From Clostridiales bacterium UBA4644 (GTDB taxonomy: Bacteria; Bacillota; Clostridia; Oscillospirales; Butyricicoccaceae), in assembly GCA_002405755.1 (NCBI GenBank), contig DHMK01000052.1, forward strand, positions 1 through 19,714: 19,714 nt of DNA. The letters run 5' to 3'. Positions 6,963-14,506 of this stretch are shown here, in pieces. The translations under genes were made by a program, and so were the position numbers. Position 1 is the first letter of the stretch, and every line of letters starts with the position of its first letter. Under the pieces are notes generated by a model. It searched no databases and was not told where the DNA came from. It saw nothing but the letters and a program-made list of their open reading frames with translations.

Positions 6963-7931
6963 TCAGTTCCTCTCTTCCCGCAAAAAAGTCTCCGCCGCCC
7001 GGATGGTGCGGCAAAAATAGTCCATGGCCTCCGCCGGGTAGCGCCCTGCGGCGGTCTCCCCCGTGAGCATCAGGGCGGATGCGCCGTCCAGCACGGCATT
7101 AAAGATATCGCTGACCTCCGCCCGGGTGGGAACAGCTGTTCGCTCCATGGAGGCCAGCAGCTGGGTCACCACCAAAAAGGGCTTTCCCGCTTGTCTGGCC
7201 TGGGCAGCCACCCGCTTCTGTACGCCGGGCAGCTCCCACAGCGGGACCGCGTTTCCCAGATCGCCCCGGGCGATCACCAAAACATCCGGCAGCCGGATCC
7301 ATTGCTCCAGAGAATCCAGCCCGGCGCGGTTTTCCAGCTTGGCAAAATGGCGCAGCCCTGTTCCGCAAAGCGCCGCCCGGACCTCCTCCACATCCTCCCG
7401 GCTCCGGACGAAGGACTGCATCACGCCGGTGACGCCAAAGGAACCCGCCAGCGAAAGATTTTTCCGGTCCGCCGCCGTCAGAGCGGGCAGCGCCACGGAA
7501 AGCCCGGGAACGGCGACGCCTTTTCCGGGCGCCAGCGTCCCGCCCCGCAGCACAAGGCCCTTGCCCTCCTGCAGCACCCGGACGCACAGCCTGCCGTCGT
7601 CCAGGAGCAGCTCCATCTCCGGCTGCAGCGCAGCGTACAAACGTTCTGGCAGCGCCAGCCGGCTGAGAGGAATGCGCACTCCCTCCTCCAGCAGACACGG
7701 AAGCCCCTGCTTCCCCACCCGAAGCTCCGGCCCCTGCAGGTCGATCAGCAGCTGCGGCCGGACGCCGCACCGCTTTGCCGCCAGGCGCAGCTGCTCCAGC
7801 AGCGGGCCGCTCTCCTCCAGCGATGCATGGGAAAGATTCAGCCGAAGCCCGGTCATGCCGCTGCGGAACATTTGTTCCAGAACTGCCGCATTGGCGCAGG
7901 CCGGGCCCAGCGTACCATAGATCTCCATCAT
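6963..7931 (-). CDS. short pyruvate-kinase-like protein lacking the C-terminal domain
   Basis: A 322-residue protein with the pyruvate kinase barrel fold. Canonical enzymes are about 470 residues or more. Visible motifs in order: RLNLSHAS (30-37), IDLQGPELRVG (63-73, where DTKGPEIR is usual), LLDDGRL (109-115), LPALTAADRKNL (148-159), QSFVRSREDV (172-181), FAKLENRAG (196-204, with K198 and E200), ARGDLG (221-226), VTQLLASM (255-262) and PTRAEVSDIFNAVLDGASALMLTGETA (268-294). The acid-base lysine and metal ligands are present, so catalysis is plausible. The whole allosteric C-terminal domain is absent and the B domain (about 73-147) is compact. Two residues of the GPE motif are changed. It overlaps the upstream gene by ATGA and sits beside prmA. 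It may be a dedicated paralog or a non-glycolytic enzyme. Confidence 0.85.
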   Translation of the reverse strand: MMEIYGTLGPACANAAVLEQMFRSGMTGLRLNLSHASLEESGPLLEQLRLAAKRCGVRPQLLIDLQGPELRVGKQGLPCLLEEGVRIPLSRLALPERLYAALQPEMELLLDDGRLCVRVLQEGKGLVLRGGTLAPGKGVAVPGLSVALPALTAADRKNLSLAGSFGVTGVMQSFVRSREDVEEVRAALCGTGLRHFAKLENRAGLDSLEQWIRLPDVLVIARGDLGNAVPLWELPGVQKRVAAQARQAGKPFLVVTQLLASMERTAVPTRAEVSDIFNAVLDGASALMLTGETAAGRYPAEAMDYFCRTIRAAETFLREERN

Positions 7932-8443
7932 TCCGCCAGCGTAAACTCCCAGCTGCAGGCGCAGCTGTCGTCGGTCTTTTCCGGATAGCAGCTGAGAACC
8001 CGGCAGGTGATCCGGTCGTCAATGGTGTGGGCAAAGCCGGCATATTCCACCTCGCCCACCGCCTTGCAGGGGTGCCAGGGCATATTTTTCCGGCTGCGGG
8101 CCGTCTGGACCCGGCAGTCCAGCGTGCGGTAGATCATCCGGTTCCCCTCCCGAAGGATCTCATCCCGGTTGATATTGGCATAAAGCCGCAGCTTCAGCGC
8201 CTTTTCCAGCCCATCCAGGCCCGCCCGCTCCGGAAGGCCCAGGAATGCCTTGAGTTTTTTCGCTTCAATGACGGTAAACTGCTTCCAGATCTCCACGTCC
8301 TGCTCCATGGCAAGCTCCATGCCGAACCTGCGTTCGGAGGACTGGAACCAGACGCCGTCCATGGCCAGCCAGTCCTTACAATAGATGGAGATCAGCTCCT
8401 CCAGCTGCTCCCGGGAAAGCGCCTTCAAGGCTTCGTTCTGCAT
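7928..8443 (-). CDS. DUF6125-like small cytosolic protein
   Basis: A 171-residue protein resembling the DUF6125 group. The N-terminal part reads LSREQLEELISIYCKDWLAMDGVWF, then FGMELAMEQDVEIWKQFTVIEAKKLK. The C-terminal half is cysteine-containing (DCRVQ, WHPCKAVG, RVLSCYP, CACSWEF). The assignment is from memory of the family pattern, and no reaction is known to me. The frame is open further upstream, but ATG 8443 is chosen because GGAGG lies 9 bases before it and abuts the alternative ATG 8452. It is first in the leftward operon from the promoter at 8480-8508 and its stop overlaps the next start by 4 bases. Confidence 0.8.
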   Translation of the reverse strand: MQNEALKALSREQLEELISIYCKDWLAMDGVWFQSSERRFGMELAMEQDVEIWKQFTVIEAKKLKAFLGLPERAGLDGLEKALKLRLYANINRDEILREGNRMIYRTLDCRVQTARSRKNMPWHPCKAVGEVEYAGFAHTIDDRITCRVLSCYPEKTDDSCACSWEFTLAE

Positions 8444-8479
8444 ATGACCCATCCTCCGTATTCGTTCAAAGCTCCCTTG

Positions 8480-8508
8480 ATTATACCGGCATTTTCGGGG
8501 AAATACAA
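8480..8508 (-). promoter_or_regulatory. sigma-A promoter for the leftward DUF6125-like/prmA operon
   Basis: On the minus strand TTGTAT (8503-8508) and a perfect TATAAT (8480-8485) are 17 bases apart, about 37 bases upstream of the chosen start. It forms a divergent pair with the promoter at 8547-8575. Confidence 0.8.
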
Positions 8509-8546
8509 TCCTGTTTGCGTTGTTTTTGATTTTTTGCCGGGACGCC

Positions 8547-8575
8547 TTTACAAAAGCGAACATATGTGCTATATT
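8547..8575 (+). promoter_or_regulatory. sigma-A promoter for the radical SAM/DUF4130 operon
   Basis: TTTACA (8547-8552) and TATATT (8570-8575) are separated by 17 bases, about 38 bases before the radical SAM start. Confidence 0.82.
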
Positions 8576-8613
8576 TGAGATAACAAACAAACGTTCTATC
8601 TTGAGGGGATCCT

Positions 8614-9906
8614 ATGGACGTTCTGGACAAACTGACGATTTTGGCCGACGCCGCAAAATACGACGCCGCCTGCACCTCCAGCGGACTGGACCGGGCCTCC
8701 CGGCCGGGCGGACTGGGCGCCACCATGGCCTGCGGCTGCTGCCACAGCTTTTCTGCCGATGGGCGGTGCATCACGCTGCTGAAGGTCCTGCAGAGCAACG
8801 CCTGCAGCTACGACTGTACCTACTGCGTCAACCGCCGCTCCAACGATGTCAGGCGCGCCTCCTTCACGCCCCGGGAGCTGGCGGAGCTGACGATCCAGTT
8901 TTACCGGCGGAACTATATTGAGGGCCTGTTTCTTTCCAGCGCGGTGGTGCAGAGCCCGGACCACACCTGCGAGCTGATGCTGGAAACCCTGCGCATCCTG
9001 CGGCAGGAATATCATTTTTTCGGCTATATCCACGCCAAGGCCATTCCCGGGGCCAGCCGGGAGCTTTTGGCGCAGCTGGCCATGCTGGCGGACCGGATGA
9101 GCGTCAATATCGAGCTGCCCTCCCGGCAGAGCCTTGCCCTGCTGGCGCCGGACAAGCATAAGGAGGACATTTTGAAGCCCATGGCCTTTCTGCGGGACGG
9201 TATCGCCCAGGGAAAGCAGGAACTGGTCCGCTACCGCCACGCGCCCCGGTTTGCGCCGGCGGGCCAGAGCACCCAGCTCATCGTGGGCGCCACGCCGGAG
9301 ACCGACCTGCAGATCCTGCGGCTGTCTACCGCCATGTATCAAAAATACGCGCTGAAGCGGGTCTTTTACTCCGCCTATCTCCCCGTGGTGGAGCATAAAA
9401 ATCTGCCTGCGCTGACCACCCGGCCGCCCCTGCTGCGGGAGCACAGGCTTTATCAGGCCGACTGGCTGCTGCGGTATTATCATTTTCAGGCGGAGGAGCT
9501 TCTGGACGAGCAGGAGCCGAACTTCAACCCTTATCTGGATCCGAAATGCGGCTGGGCCATCCGGCACCCGGAGCAATTCCCTGTGGAGGTGAACCGTGCG
9601 GAATACGAAACGCTGCTGCGCGTTCCGGGGATCGGCGTCAAGAGCGCCCGGCGCATCGTAACGGCCCGCCGGTCCGGCCGACTGGACTTTGCCGGGCTGA
9701 AAAAGCTGGGCGTTGTAATAAAACGGGCCAAGTACTTTACACTGTGCGGCGGTAAAGCCTTTCCAGGCATCCGCATGGAGCACGACGCCATCCTGCGGGC
9801 GCTGCTTTCCGATGCGGCGTTGGAGACCATGGGTCAGGCGGATCAGCTGAGCCTGTTTGACCCGACGATGGAGGATGTGAGAGCATGTATCACAGGACAG
9901 ATGTAG
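8614..9906 (+). CDS. putative DNA modification/repair radical SAM protein
   Basis: A 430-residue radical SAM protein of the type annotated as linked to a uracil-DNA-glycosylase-like partner (the rSAM_link_UDG family). The [4Fe-4S] motif CSYDCTYC is at residues 64-71 (C64, C68, C71). An upstream Cys cluster, CGCCHSFSADGRC (40-52), is also conserved in the family. A helix-hairpin-helix, LLRVPGIGVKSARRIV (about 334-349), indicates contact with DNA. The substrate is not established. It has its own promoter, and its stop overlaps the next start by 22 bases, so the two products are made together. The name rests on motifs and gene pairing, not on known chemistry. Confidence 0.9.
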   Translation: MDVLDKLTILADAAKYDAACTSSGLDRASRPGGLGATMACGCCHSFSADGRCITLLKVLQSNACSYDCTYCVNRRSNDVRRASFTPRELAELTIQFYRRNYIEGLFLSSAVVQSPDHTCELMLETLRILRQEYHFFGYIHAKAIPGASRELLAQLAMLADRMSVNIELPSRQSLALLAPDKHKEDILKPMAFLRDGIAQGKQELVRYRHAPRFAPAGQSTQLIVGATPETDLQILRLSTAMYQKYALKRVFYSAYLPVVEHKNLPALTTRPPLLREHRLYQADWLLRYYHFQAEELLDEQEPNFNPYLDPKCGWAIRHPEQFPVEVNRAEYETLLRVPGIGVKSARRIVTARRSGRLDFAGLKKLGVVIKRAKYFTLCGGKAFPGIRMEHDAILRALLSDAALETMGQADQLSLFDPTMEDVRACITGQM

Positions 9907-10670
9907 TCTATCAATACGACGGGAGCTTCGACGGCCTGCTCTGCTGCGTGTTCCGGGCCTTTTATCAAAAGGAGGAGCCGCTGGAGATCCGTCCGGCGGA
10001 GGAGGCGCAGCCCACGCTGCTTTCCGCCGTCACCGTCCCCACCCGGCCGGAGCAGGCCCGGCGGGTGCTGCGCTCCATTCCGGAAAAGATCGCGCCGGCG
10101 GCGCTGCGCTGGGTGGAGCTGGCCTTTCTTTCCTGCATGGAGGAAAAGGAGCTGGCGATCCTGCGCTTTCTGCGGCTGGGCTATCAGCTGGGGCCGCAGG
10201 TCCTGCGGCAGCTGACGGACGAGCGGGTCCACATGATCTACGCTGCGGCGCAGAATGTTTTAGACGAAGCCCATCTTTTGAAGGGCTTCACCCGGTTTTC
10301 CCAGTATGGCGCGGTGCTGGCGGCGGAGATCGAGCCGAAAAATCATGTGCTCCCCCTGCTTTTGAAGCATTTTCGGGCGCGGATGCCGGGCGAGAGCTTT
10401 TTGATCTACGACCGGACGCACCGCACTGCCCTGCTCTTCAGCGGCGGAAAGCATCAGCTCCTGCCGCTGGACTCTCTTTCCCTGCCGGAGGCGGAAGCGC
10501 CGGAGCTGCTTTACCGCCGTCTCTGGACGCGGTTTTACAATACCATCAGCATTGAGGGCCGCTACAACCCAAAATGCCGCCAGACCAATATGCCTAAGCG
10601 GTTTTGGGGCACGATGACAGAGTTTCAGCCGGAAACGCCAAACGCGCTGCCCCGCTCGAAGGAGGTATGA
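9885..10670 (+). CDS. DUF4130/UDG-linked DNA metabolism protein (partner of the radical SAM protein)
   Basis: A 261-residue protein matching the family annotated as a probable DNA metabolism protein that pairs with the radical SAM gene just upstream. The start TDVVYQYDGSFDGLLCCVFRAF and the later GFTRFSQYG plus FYNTISIEGRYNPKCRQ are characteristic. In some bacteria this region is fused to a uracil-DNA-glycosylase-like domain; here it stands alone. GGAGG lies 9 bases before ATG 9885, inside the radical SAM gene. A role in nucleic-acid repair or base modification is family inference only. Confidence 0.88.
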   Translation: MYHRTDVVYQYDGSFDGLLCCVFRAFYQKEEPLEIRPAEEAQPTLLSAVTVPTRPEQARRVLRSIPEKIAPAALRWVELAFLSCMEEKELAILRFLRLGYQLGPQVLRQLTDERVHMIYAAAQNVLDEAHLLKGFTRFSQYGAVLAAEIEPKNHVLPLLLKHFRARMPGESFLIYDRTHRTALLFSGGKHQLLPLDSLSLPEAEAPELLYRRLWTRFYNTISIEGRYNPKCRQTNMPKRFWGTMTEFQPETPNALPRSKEV

Positions 10671-10694
10671 GAAAAATTTTTCTCCGAAACCGCC

Positions 10695-10723
10695 TTGCGC
10701 GGCCCCCGGCACTATTATATACT
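10695..10723 (+). promoter_or_regulatory. probable promoter for the MBOAT operon
   Basis: TTGCGC (10695-10700) and TATACT (10718-10723) are 17 bases apart, about 32 bases upstream of the GTG start at 10756. The -35 is weak, matching 3 of 6. Confidence 0.6.
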
Positions 10724-10755
10724 ATAGTTGATCTCTTTTGTAGGGGAGGTATTCT

Positions 10756-12165
10756 GTGGTATTCAGCAGTCTGCCGTTTCTGTTTGTTTTTGCGCCGCTG
10801 TTTTTTCTGATCTACAGCCTGATCCCCGTCCGCTGGAAAAACGGGGTCCTGCTGCTGGGCAGTCTGGCGTTTTATGCCTACGGCGTATGGGAAACGCCGC
10901 AGCATATGCTTTTGCTGCTGGCGGCCATTCTGGTCAACTGGCGGCTCGGCCTGCATCTGGGCCGGGGCCAGCCCCGCCGGAAGCTGATGCTGGCGCTGGG
11001 GCTGATCTATAATATCGGCTGGCTGCTCCTGTTCAAATATGCCGGCTTTTTCCGGGACAACCTTTCCGCCCTCTGGGGTCTGCTTTCCCGCCAGACGGTA
11101 TCTGCCCGCAGCTGGGATCTGCTGCTGCCGCTGGGTATCAGCTTTTATACCTTCCAGTGTCTTTCCTATCTGCTGGATGTTTATCATGAGCGGGTCCAGC
11201 CGGAGCGCTCGCTGACGCGCATGGCCCTTTACATCTCCCTGTTTCCAAAGCTCACCGCAGGTCCCCTCACCTCCTATCGTTCGATCTCCGGGCAGCTTGG
11301 GGAGCGGCAGGTTTCCTGGGAGCGGGCGGAGCGGGGCGCAAAGCTTTTCGTTCTTGGCTTGGGCTTCAAGGTGCTGCTGGCAAACCGGATCGGCTCCCTC
11401 TGGAGCGACATTTCCGCCATCGGCTTTGAGGGCATCTCCACGCCGCTGGCCTGGATGGGCGCCTTTGCCTACAGCTTTCAGATCTACTTTGATTTTTACG
11501 GCTATTCCCTGATGGCACTGGGGCTGGGGCAGCTTTTGGGCTTTGACCTGCCGGAAAACTTTGCGGATCCCTATCTTTCCCGAAGCATGACGGAGTTCTG
11601 GCGGCGCTGGCACATCACGCTGGGCAGCTGGTTCCGGGACTATGTCTATATCCCCCTGGGCGGCAGCCGGCAGGGCCGGGGCAAAACCGTCCGCAATCTG
11701 CTGGCGGTCTGGCTGCTGACGGGCCTTTGGCACGGCGCAAGCTGGAACTTTATTCTCTGGGGCCTGCTGCTGTTTTTGCTGCAGCTTCTGGAGCGGCTTG
11801 GCCTGGGCAAGGCGCTGGAGCGACGCCCTGTTTTTGGTCATCTGTATATGATCCTTGCGCTCCCGCTGTCCTTCATGGTGTTTGCCATTACCGATCTTTC
11901 CCAGCTGAGCGTCTATTTCAGCAGGCTCTTCCCCTTCTGCGGCAGCTGGGCCGGGATCATGGCGGGAGACTATCTGAAATACGGCAGGATGTATGGCGTT
12001 CTGCTGCTTTTGGGGCTGCTGTTTTGCCTGCCCTGGCCAAAGAAACTCTGGCGCAGGCTGGAGCGCTCGCCGCTGGTCATCCCCATTCTGCTGGCCATCT
12101 TCTGGGGCGCGGTCTATTGCCTCTGCCGGGGCATGAACGACCCCTTCCTTTATTTCCGATTTTAA
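10756..12165 (+). CDS. MBOAT family O-acetyltransferase (AlgI/PatA/DltB-like)
   Basis: A 469-residue polytopic membrane protein of the MBOAT family, which passes acyl (usually acetyl) groups across the membrane to extracellular polymers. Family blocks: LLPLGISFYTFQCLSYLLDVY (123-143), LFPKLTAGPLTSY (162-174), DFYGYSLMALGLGQLLGFDLPENF (246-269), FWRRWHITLGSWFRDYVYIPLGG (281-303, H286) and LTGLWHGASWNF (321-332, catalytic H326). It starts at GTG 10756, 5 bases after a GGGGAGGT site. The gene 14 bases downstream encodes an anchored SGNH hydrolase-like protein. This matches the two-part logic of AlgI/AlgX or PatA/PatB, in which the SGNH protein completes transfer outside. The acceptor polymer is unknown. 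Confidence 0.94.
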   Translation: MVFSSLPFLFVFAPLFFLIYSLIPVRWKNGVLLLGSLAFYAYGVWETPQHMLLLLAAILVNWRLGLHLGRGQPRRKLMLALGLIYNIGWLLLFKYAGFFRDNLSALWGLLSRQTVSARSWDLLLPLGISFYTFQCLSYLLDVYHERVQPERSLTRMALYISLFPKLTAGPLTSYRSISGQLGERQVSWERAERGAKLFVLGLGFKVLLANRIGSLWSDISAIGFEGISTPLAWMGAFAYSFQIYFDFYGYSLMALGLGQLLGFDLPENFADPYLSRSMTEFWRRWHITLGSWFRDYVYIPLGGSRQGRGKTVRNLLAVWLLTGLWHGASWNFILWGLLLFLLQLLERLGLGKALERRPVFGHLYMILALPLSFMVFAITDLSQLSVYFSRLFPFCGSWAGIMAGDYLKYGRMYGVLLLLGLLFCLPWPKKLWRRLERSPLVIPILLAIFWGAVYCLCRGMNDPFLYFRF

Positions 12166-12179
12166 GGACAGGTGACGGT

Positions 12180-13070
12180 ATGAAAAAGATCTGGAACGCG
12201 CCGTTTCTGCTTGCGCTTCTGCTGACCATGCTGGCGGCCGCGCCCTTCGTCTGGAAGGAGATGGGCCTTTTCTCCGCCCCGGCTATGGAGCAAACGGAGC
12301 AGGAGCAGCCTGCGCCGCAGCAGCCGGAGCAGCTTCCGCCGGAGCAGCCGGAGCTTCGGGATCCTCCGGAGGACCCGATCTCTCCCCCTGCGCCGCAGAC
12401 GCCCGAGGATCCCCAGCCGCAGCCGCCGGAGCCGGACCTTCCCGCGCCCGTGCCGGATCAGCCGGAGGAACCGGAGGAACCCCCTGCGCCCGTCAAGCCG
12501 GAGGATCCCTTTGTCAACGCGCTGTTCATCGGCGACAGCCGCACCGTTGGCATTGCGGAATATTCCGGCATCACTGAAGCAGATTTCTTTGCCTTCACTG
12601 GCATGAGCGTTTATACCGCCTTGAAAAAGGAAAGCGCCGTGGGCAGCTGGCAGAAGGGAACGCTGCTGGCCGACGCGCTGCAGTCCCGCCAATATGACCG
12701 GGTCTATCTGATGCTTGGCGTCAACGAGCTGGGCTATGATTTTCAAAAGACCGTGGAGCGCTACGGCGAGCTGGTGCAGAAGATCCGGGAGCTGCAGCCC
12801 GACGCCTATCTAATCCTGGAGGCCAGTCTGCATGTGACCAAAAAGCGCTCGGACACGGACGCCACCTTCAACAACAGCAACATCGACCGCATGAATCAGG
12901 CCCAGGCCGCCTATGCCGATGGGGAGCACATCTTCTTTATCGATGTGAACCCCGTCTTTGACGACGAGACCGGCGCGCTGAACCAGGACTATACCTTTGA
13001 CAACACCCACCCCTACGGAAAATACTATTCCAAATGGGCCGACTGGCTGCGGGAAAACACGCCCGCCTGA
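12180..13070 (+). CDS. membrane-anchored SGNH/GDSL hydrolase-like protein with Pro/Glu-rich stalk
   Basis: A 296-residue protein. A short basic start and a hydrophobic segment (about 8-25) act as signal anchor. Residues 36-110 form a low-complexity stalk of Pro, Glu, Gln and Asp that could span the wall. The SGNH domain follows: block I NALFIGDSRTVG (S120), block III LMLGVNELG (N182) and block V DNTHPYGKYY (D274, H277). All catalytic positions are visible. It is probably the extracellular acetyl-transfer partner of the MBOAT protein encoded just upstream; a deacetylating esterase role is the alternative. ATG 12180 is chosen because the signal anchor begins there. An in-frame open stretch upstream lies inside the MBOAT gene and is not coding in this frame. 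Confidence 0.9.
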   Translation: MKKIWNAPFLLALLLTMLAAAPFVWKEMGLFSAPAMEQTEQEQPAPQQPEQLPPEQPELRDPPEDPISPPAPQTPEDPQPQPPEPDLPAPVPDQPEEPEEPPAPVKPEDPFVNALFIGDSRTVGIAEYSGITEADFFAFTGMSVYTALKKESAVGSWQKGTLLADALQSRQYDRVYLMLGVNELGYDFQKTVERYGELVQKIRELQPDAYLILEASLHVTKKRSDTDATFNNSNIDRMNQAQAAYADGEHIFFIDVNPVFDDETGALNQDYTFDNTHPYGKYYSKWADWLRENTPA

Positions 13071-13085
13071 GCCGAAGGAGCGATC

Positions 13086-13703
13086 ATGGAGCATCAAACC
13101 GCATCCCCCTTCCTTGCAGAGCCGCCGACGGAGTCCGGCTGCTTTGCCCGGCTGCTGCAGGTCATCGACCGGCGGCTTGTGCTGCAGGAGCGCCTGCTGC
13201 TGGCCATCGACGGCGGGAGCGCCAGCGGCAAGACCACCCTGGCCGCCCTTCTGGCGCGGCGCTACGGCTGTCCCATGTTTCATATGGACGACTTTTTCCT
13301 GCGGCCGGAGCAGCGCACGCCCCAGCGGCTGGCGGAGCCCGGCGGAAATGTGGACCGGGAGCGCTTTTTCTCAGAGGTCCTGCTGCCCCTGCGGCGGGGC
13401 GAGACCCTGCCCTATCGCCGGTATGACTGCCAGACCGGCCGGCTCCTGCCGCCGGTTTTGCGGCAGCCCGGGCAGCTCAATGTGATCGAAGGGGCCTACA
13501 GCATGCATCCGGCGCTTGCGGCGCTGTATGATCTTTCCGTTTTTCTGGCAGTCTCTCCGGAAACGCAGCGCCGGCGCATCCTGCAGCGGGAGCCGGAGCG
13601 CAAGCAGCGGCTGTTTTTTCAGCAGTGGATCCCCATGGAAAATCGCTATTTTCAGGCGTTTTCCGTCCCGGAGCGGTGCGATCTGTGCATCGAGATCGGA
13701 TGA
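13086..13703 (+). CDS. uridine-kinase-like P-loop kinase
   Basis: A 205-residue P-loop kinase of the uridine kinase/phosphoribulokinase-like group. Walker A is DGGSASGKTT (42-51). HMDDFFLRPEQRT (66-78) is the substrate-side acidic motif, FHMDDFF being typical of clostridial uridine-kinase-like proteins. VIEGAYSMHP is the second acidic strand, and the arginine-rich RRRILQREPERK stretch is the lid. True Udk enzymes are of similar length but differ in detail, so the substrate is uncertain. AAGGAG precedes ATG 13086. It is 15 bases after the SGNH gene and probably shares its transcript, with no evident functional link. Confidence 0.82.
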   Translation: MEHQTASPFLAEPPTESGCFARLLQVIDRRLVLQERLLLAIDGGSASGKTTLAALLARRYGCPMFHMDDFFLRPEQRTPQRLAEPGGNVDRERFFSEVLLPLRRGETLPYRRYDCQTGRLLPPVLRQPGQLNVIEGAYSMHPALAALYDLSVFLAVSPETQRRRILQREPERKQRLFFQQWIPMENRYFQAFSVPERCDLCIEIG

Positions 13704-13727
13704 ACGGGAAAAAATCTGCCGGAACGG

Positions 13728-13756
13728 TTGCGTTTCCCCGCGCCTTATGCTAAGAT
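13728..13756 (+). promoter_or_regulatory. promoter for tRNA-Leu
   Basis: TTGCGT (13728-13733) and TAAGAT (13751-13756) are 17 bases apart. The -10 ends 12 bases before the tRNA 5' end, a common distance for tRNA transcription. Confidence 0.72.
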
Positions 13757-13768
13757 AGTAACGGTTTT

Positions 13769-13855
13769 GCCGGCGTGGCGAAACTGGCAGACGCAAGGGA
13801 CTTAAAATCCCTCGGTAGCAATATCATACCGGTTCGAGCCCGGTCGCCGGCACCA
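13769..13855 (+). tRNA. tRNA-Leu (anticodon UAA)
   Basis: A complete 87-nt class II tRNA. Acceptor GCCGGCG pairs with CGCCGGC, followed by A and an encoded CCA (13853-13855). The anticodon stem AGGGA/TCCCT encloses loop CTTAAAA, giving anticodon TAA. A long variable arm and the T-arm GGTTCGAGCCCGG follow. It is the last clearly chromosomal gene before the lower-GC region. Confidence 0.97.
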
Positions 13856-13862
13856 GACAAAG

Positions 13863-13915
13863 ATAATCCGAACCAGATCTTCCTTGTGGGAGCCGGGTTC
13901 GGATTATTTGTTTTC
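13863..13915 (+). terminator. rho-independent terminator after tRNA-Leu
   Basis: A 12-bp perfect stem, ATAATCCGAACC (13863-13874) with GGTTCGGATTAT (13896-13907), is followed by a T-rich tail (TGTTTTCTTTG). It lies 7 bases after the tRNA. Confidence 0.85.
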
Positions 13916-14024
13916 TTTGAGAAATTTGAGGATACACATTTCAGAAACGGCGTGGTAAAGCGTCCGGAATCCAAGCCCAGAGGACCGAGAAAACCAAAGA
14001 TGAAACGAGATTAGGAGGGCGAAC

Positions 14025-14273
14025 ATGAAAAATATCAAAAGCTGTGAGTTTAACATGGACACGGGCTGCGTGGAGCTGCGCTTTGCGGACAACAGTATGA
14101 TTTCCATTGACTGCACCGCTGCCGAAAATGAAGTCGCCGATAACCTTTACGAACGGTCGGAGCTGGACTATCTCATCTACAACGACCCACTCGCGTATGC
14201 TGACCTCGTTCTAAACGGAGATGTCGAAGCATACCTGAACGCTGTCACAGAATACACGCCCTATGAAAATTGA
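14025..14273 (+). CDS. DUF6061 family small protein
   Basis: An 82-residue acidic protein matching the DUF6061 pattern (IKSCEFNMDTGCVELRF, then SELDYLIYNDPLAYADLVLNGD). These proteins are frequent on integrated and conjugative elements of clostridia. No function is known to me. AGGAGG lies 8 bases before ATG 14025. It is the first gene after the tRNA-Leu terminator and marks the start of accessory DNA. Transcription ends at the hairpin at 14282-14309, which it shares with the leftward gene on the other side. Confidence 0.88.
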   Translation: MKNIKSCEFNMDTGCVELRFADNSMISIDCTAAENEVADNLYERSELDYLIYNDPLAYADLVLNGDVEAYLNAVTEYTPYEN

Positions 14274-14281
14274 ACACATGC

Positions 14282-14309
14282 AAAAAGGACGGCTCTTGCC
14301 GTCCTTTTT
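14282..14309. terminator. bidirectional rho-independent terminator
   Basis: A 12-bp perfect stem, AAAAAGGACGGC (14282-14293) with GCCGTCCTTTTT (14298-14309), has a 4-base loop. A-tract and T-tract flank it, so it can stop the DUF6061 gene rightward and the small gene at 14318-14506 leftward. Confidence 0.95.
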
Positions 14310-14317
14310 CTGTGTCT

Positions 14318-14506
14318 TCAGGCGATTTTCTCAGCCTCGTTATCATTTTGAGCCGCATCCCGCTGTGCTTTCCATTCTGCAAATTCCCGCTGCCCTTCCT
14401 CGCTCTTATAATAGGCGAGAATGTCTGGCAGGAGGACTCTGGCGATGGTTTCGATCTCGTGCTGCGGGATGCCGCTGTTGTTGATGAGCTTCTTTCGCCT
14501 GCTCAA
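14318..14506 (-). CDS. small mobile-element protein (SGIPQ...EEGQREF type), unknown function
   Basis: A 62-residue protein: basic start SRRKKLINN, then SGIPQHEIETIARVLLPDIL and YYKSEEGQREFAEWKAQRD. I have seen this pattern in small uncharacterised proteins on clostridial elements. The start is inferred to be TTG at 14506, because GGAGGTG lies 6-7 bases upstream. The frame is open to an ATG at 14608, but that codon abuts its only purine run and the extra 34 residues are basic and low-complexity. It converges on DUF6061 across a shared terminator and is probably driven by the promoter at 14700-14728, with a long leader. Confidence 0.6.
   Translation of the reverse strand: MSRRKKLINNSGIPQHEIETIARVLLPDILAYYKSEEGQREFAEWKAQRDAAQNDNEAEKIA

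Noticed and set aside
5940..7988. A 682-residue rightward open frame
   Set aside because: It is fully antisense to prmA and the pyruvate-kinase-like gene, both of which show clear family motifs; its composition is Arg/Gln/His-rich with no domain.
8596..9783. A 395-residue leftward open frame
   Set aside because: Antisense shadow of the radical SAM gene, which has a promoter, ribosome site and the C-x3-C-x2-C motif.
10594..11841. A 415-residue leftward open frame
   Set aside because: Antisense to the MBOAT gene; biased composition and no recognisable domain.
11727..12179. N-terminal extension of the SGNH protein into the MBOAT gene
   Set aside because: The MBOAT gene occupies another frame there with conserved motifs, and the signal anchor begins at ATG 12180.
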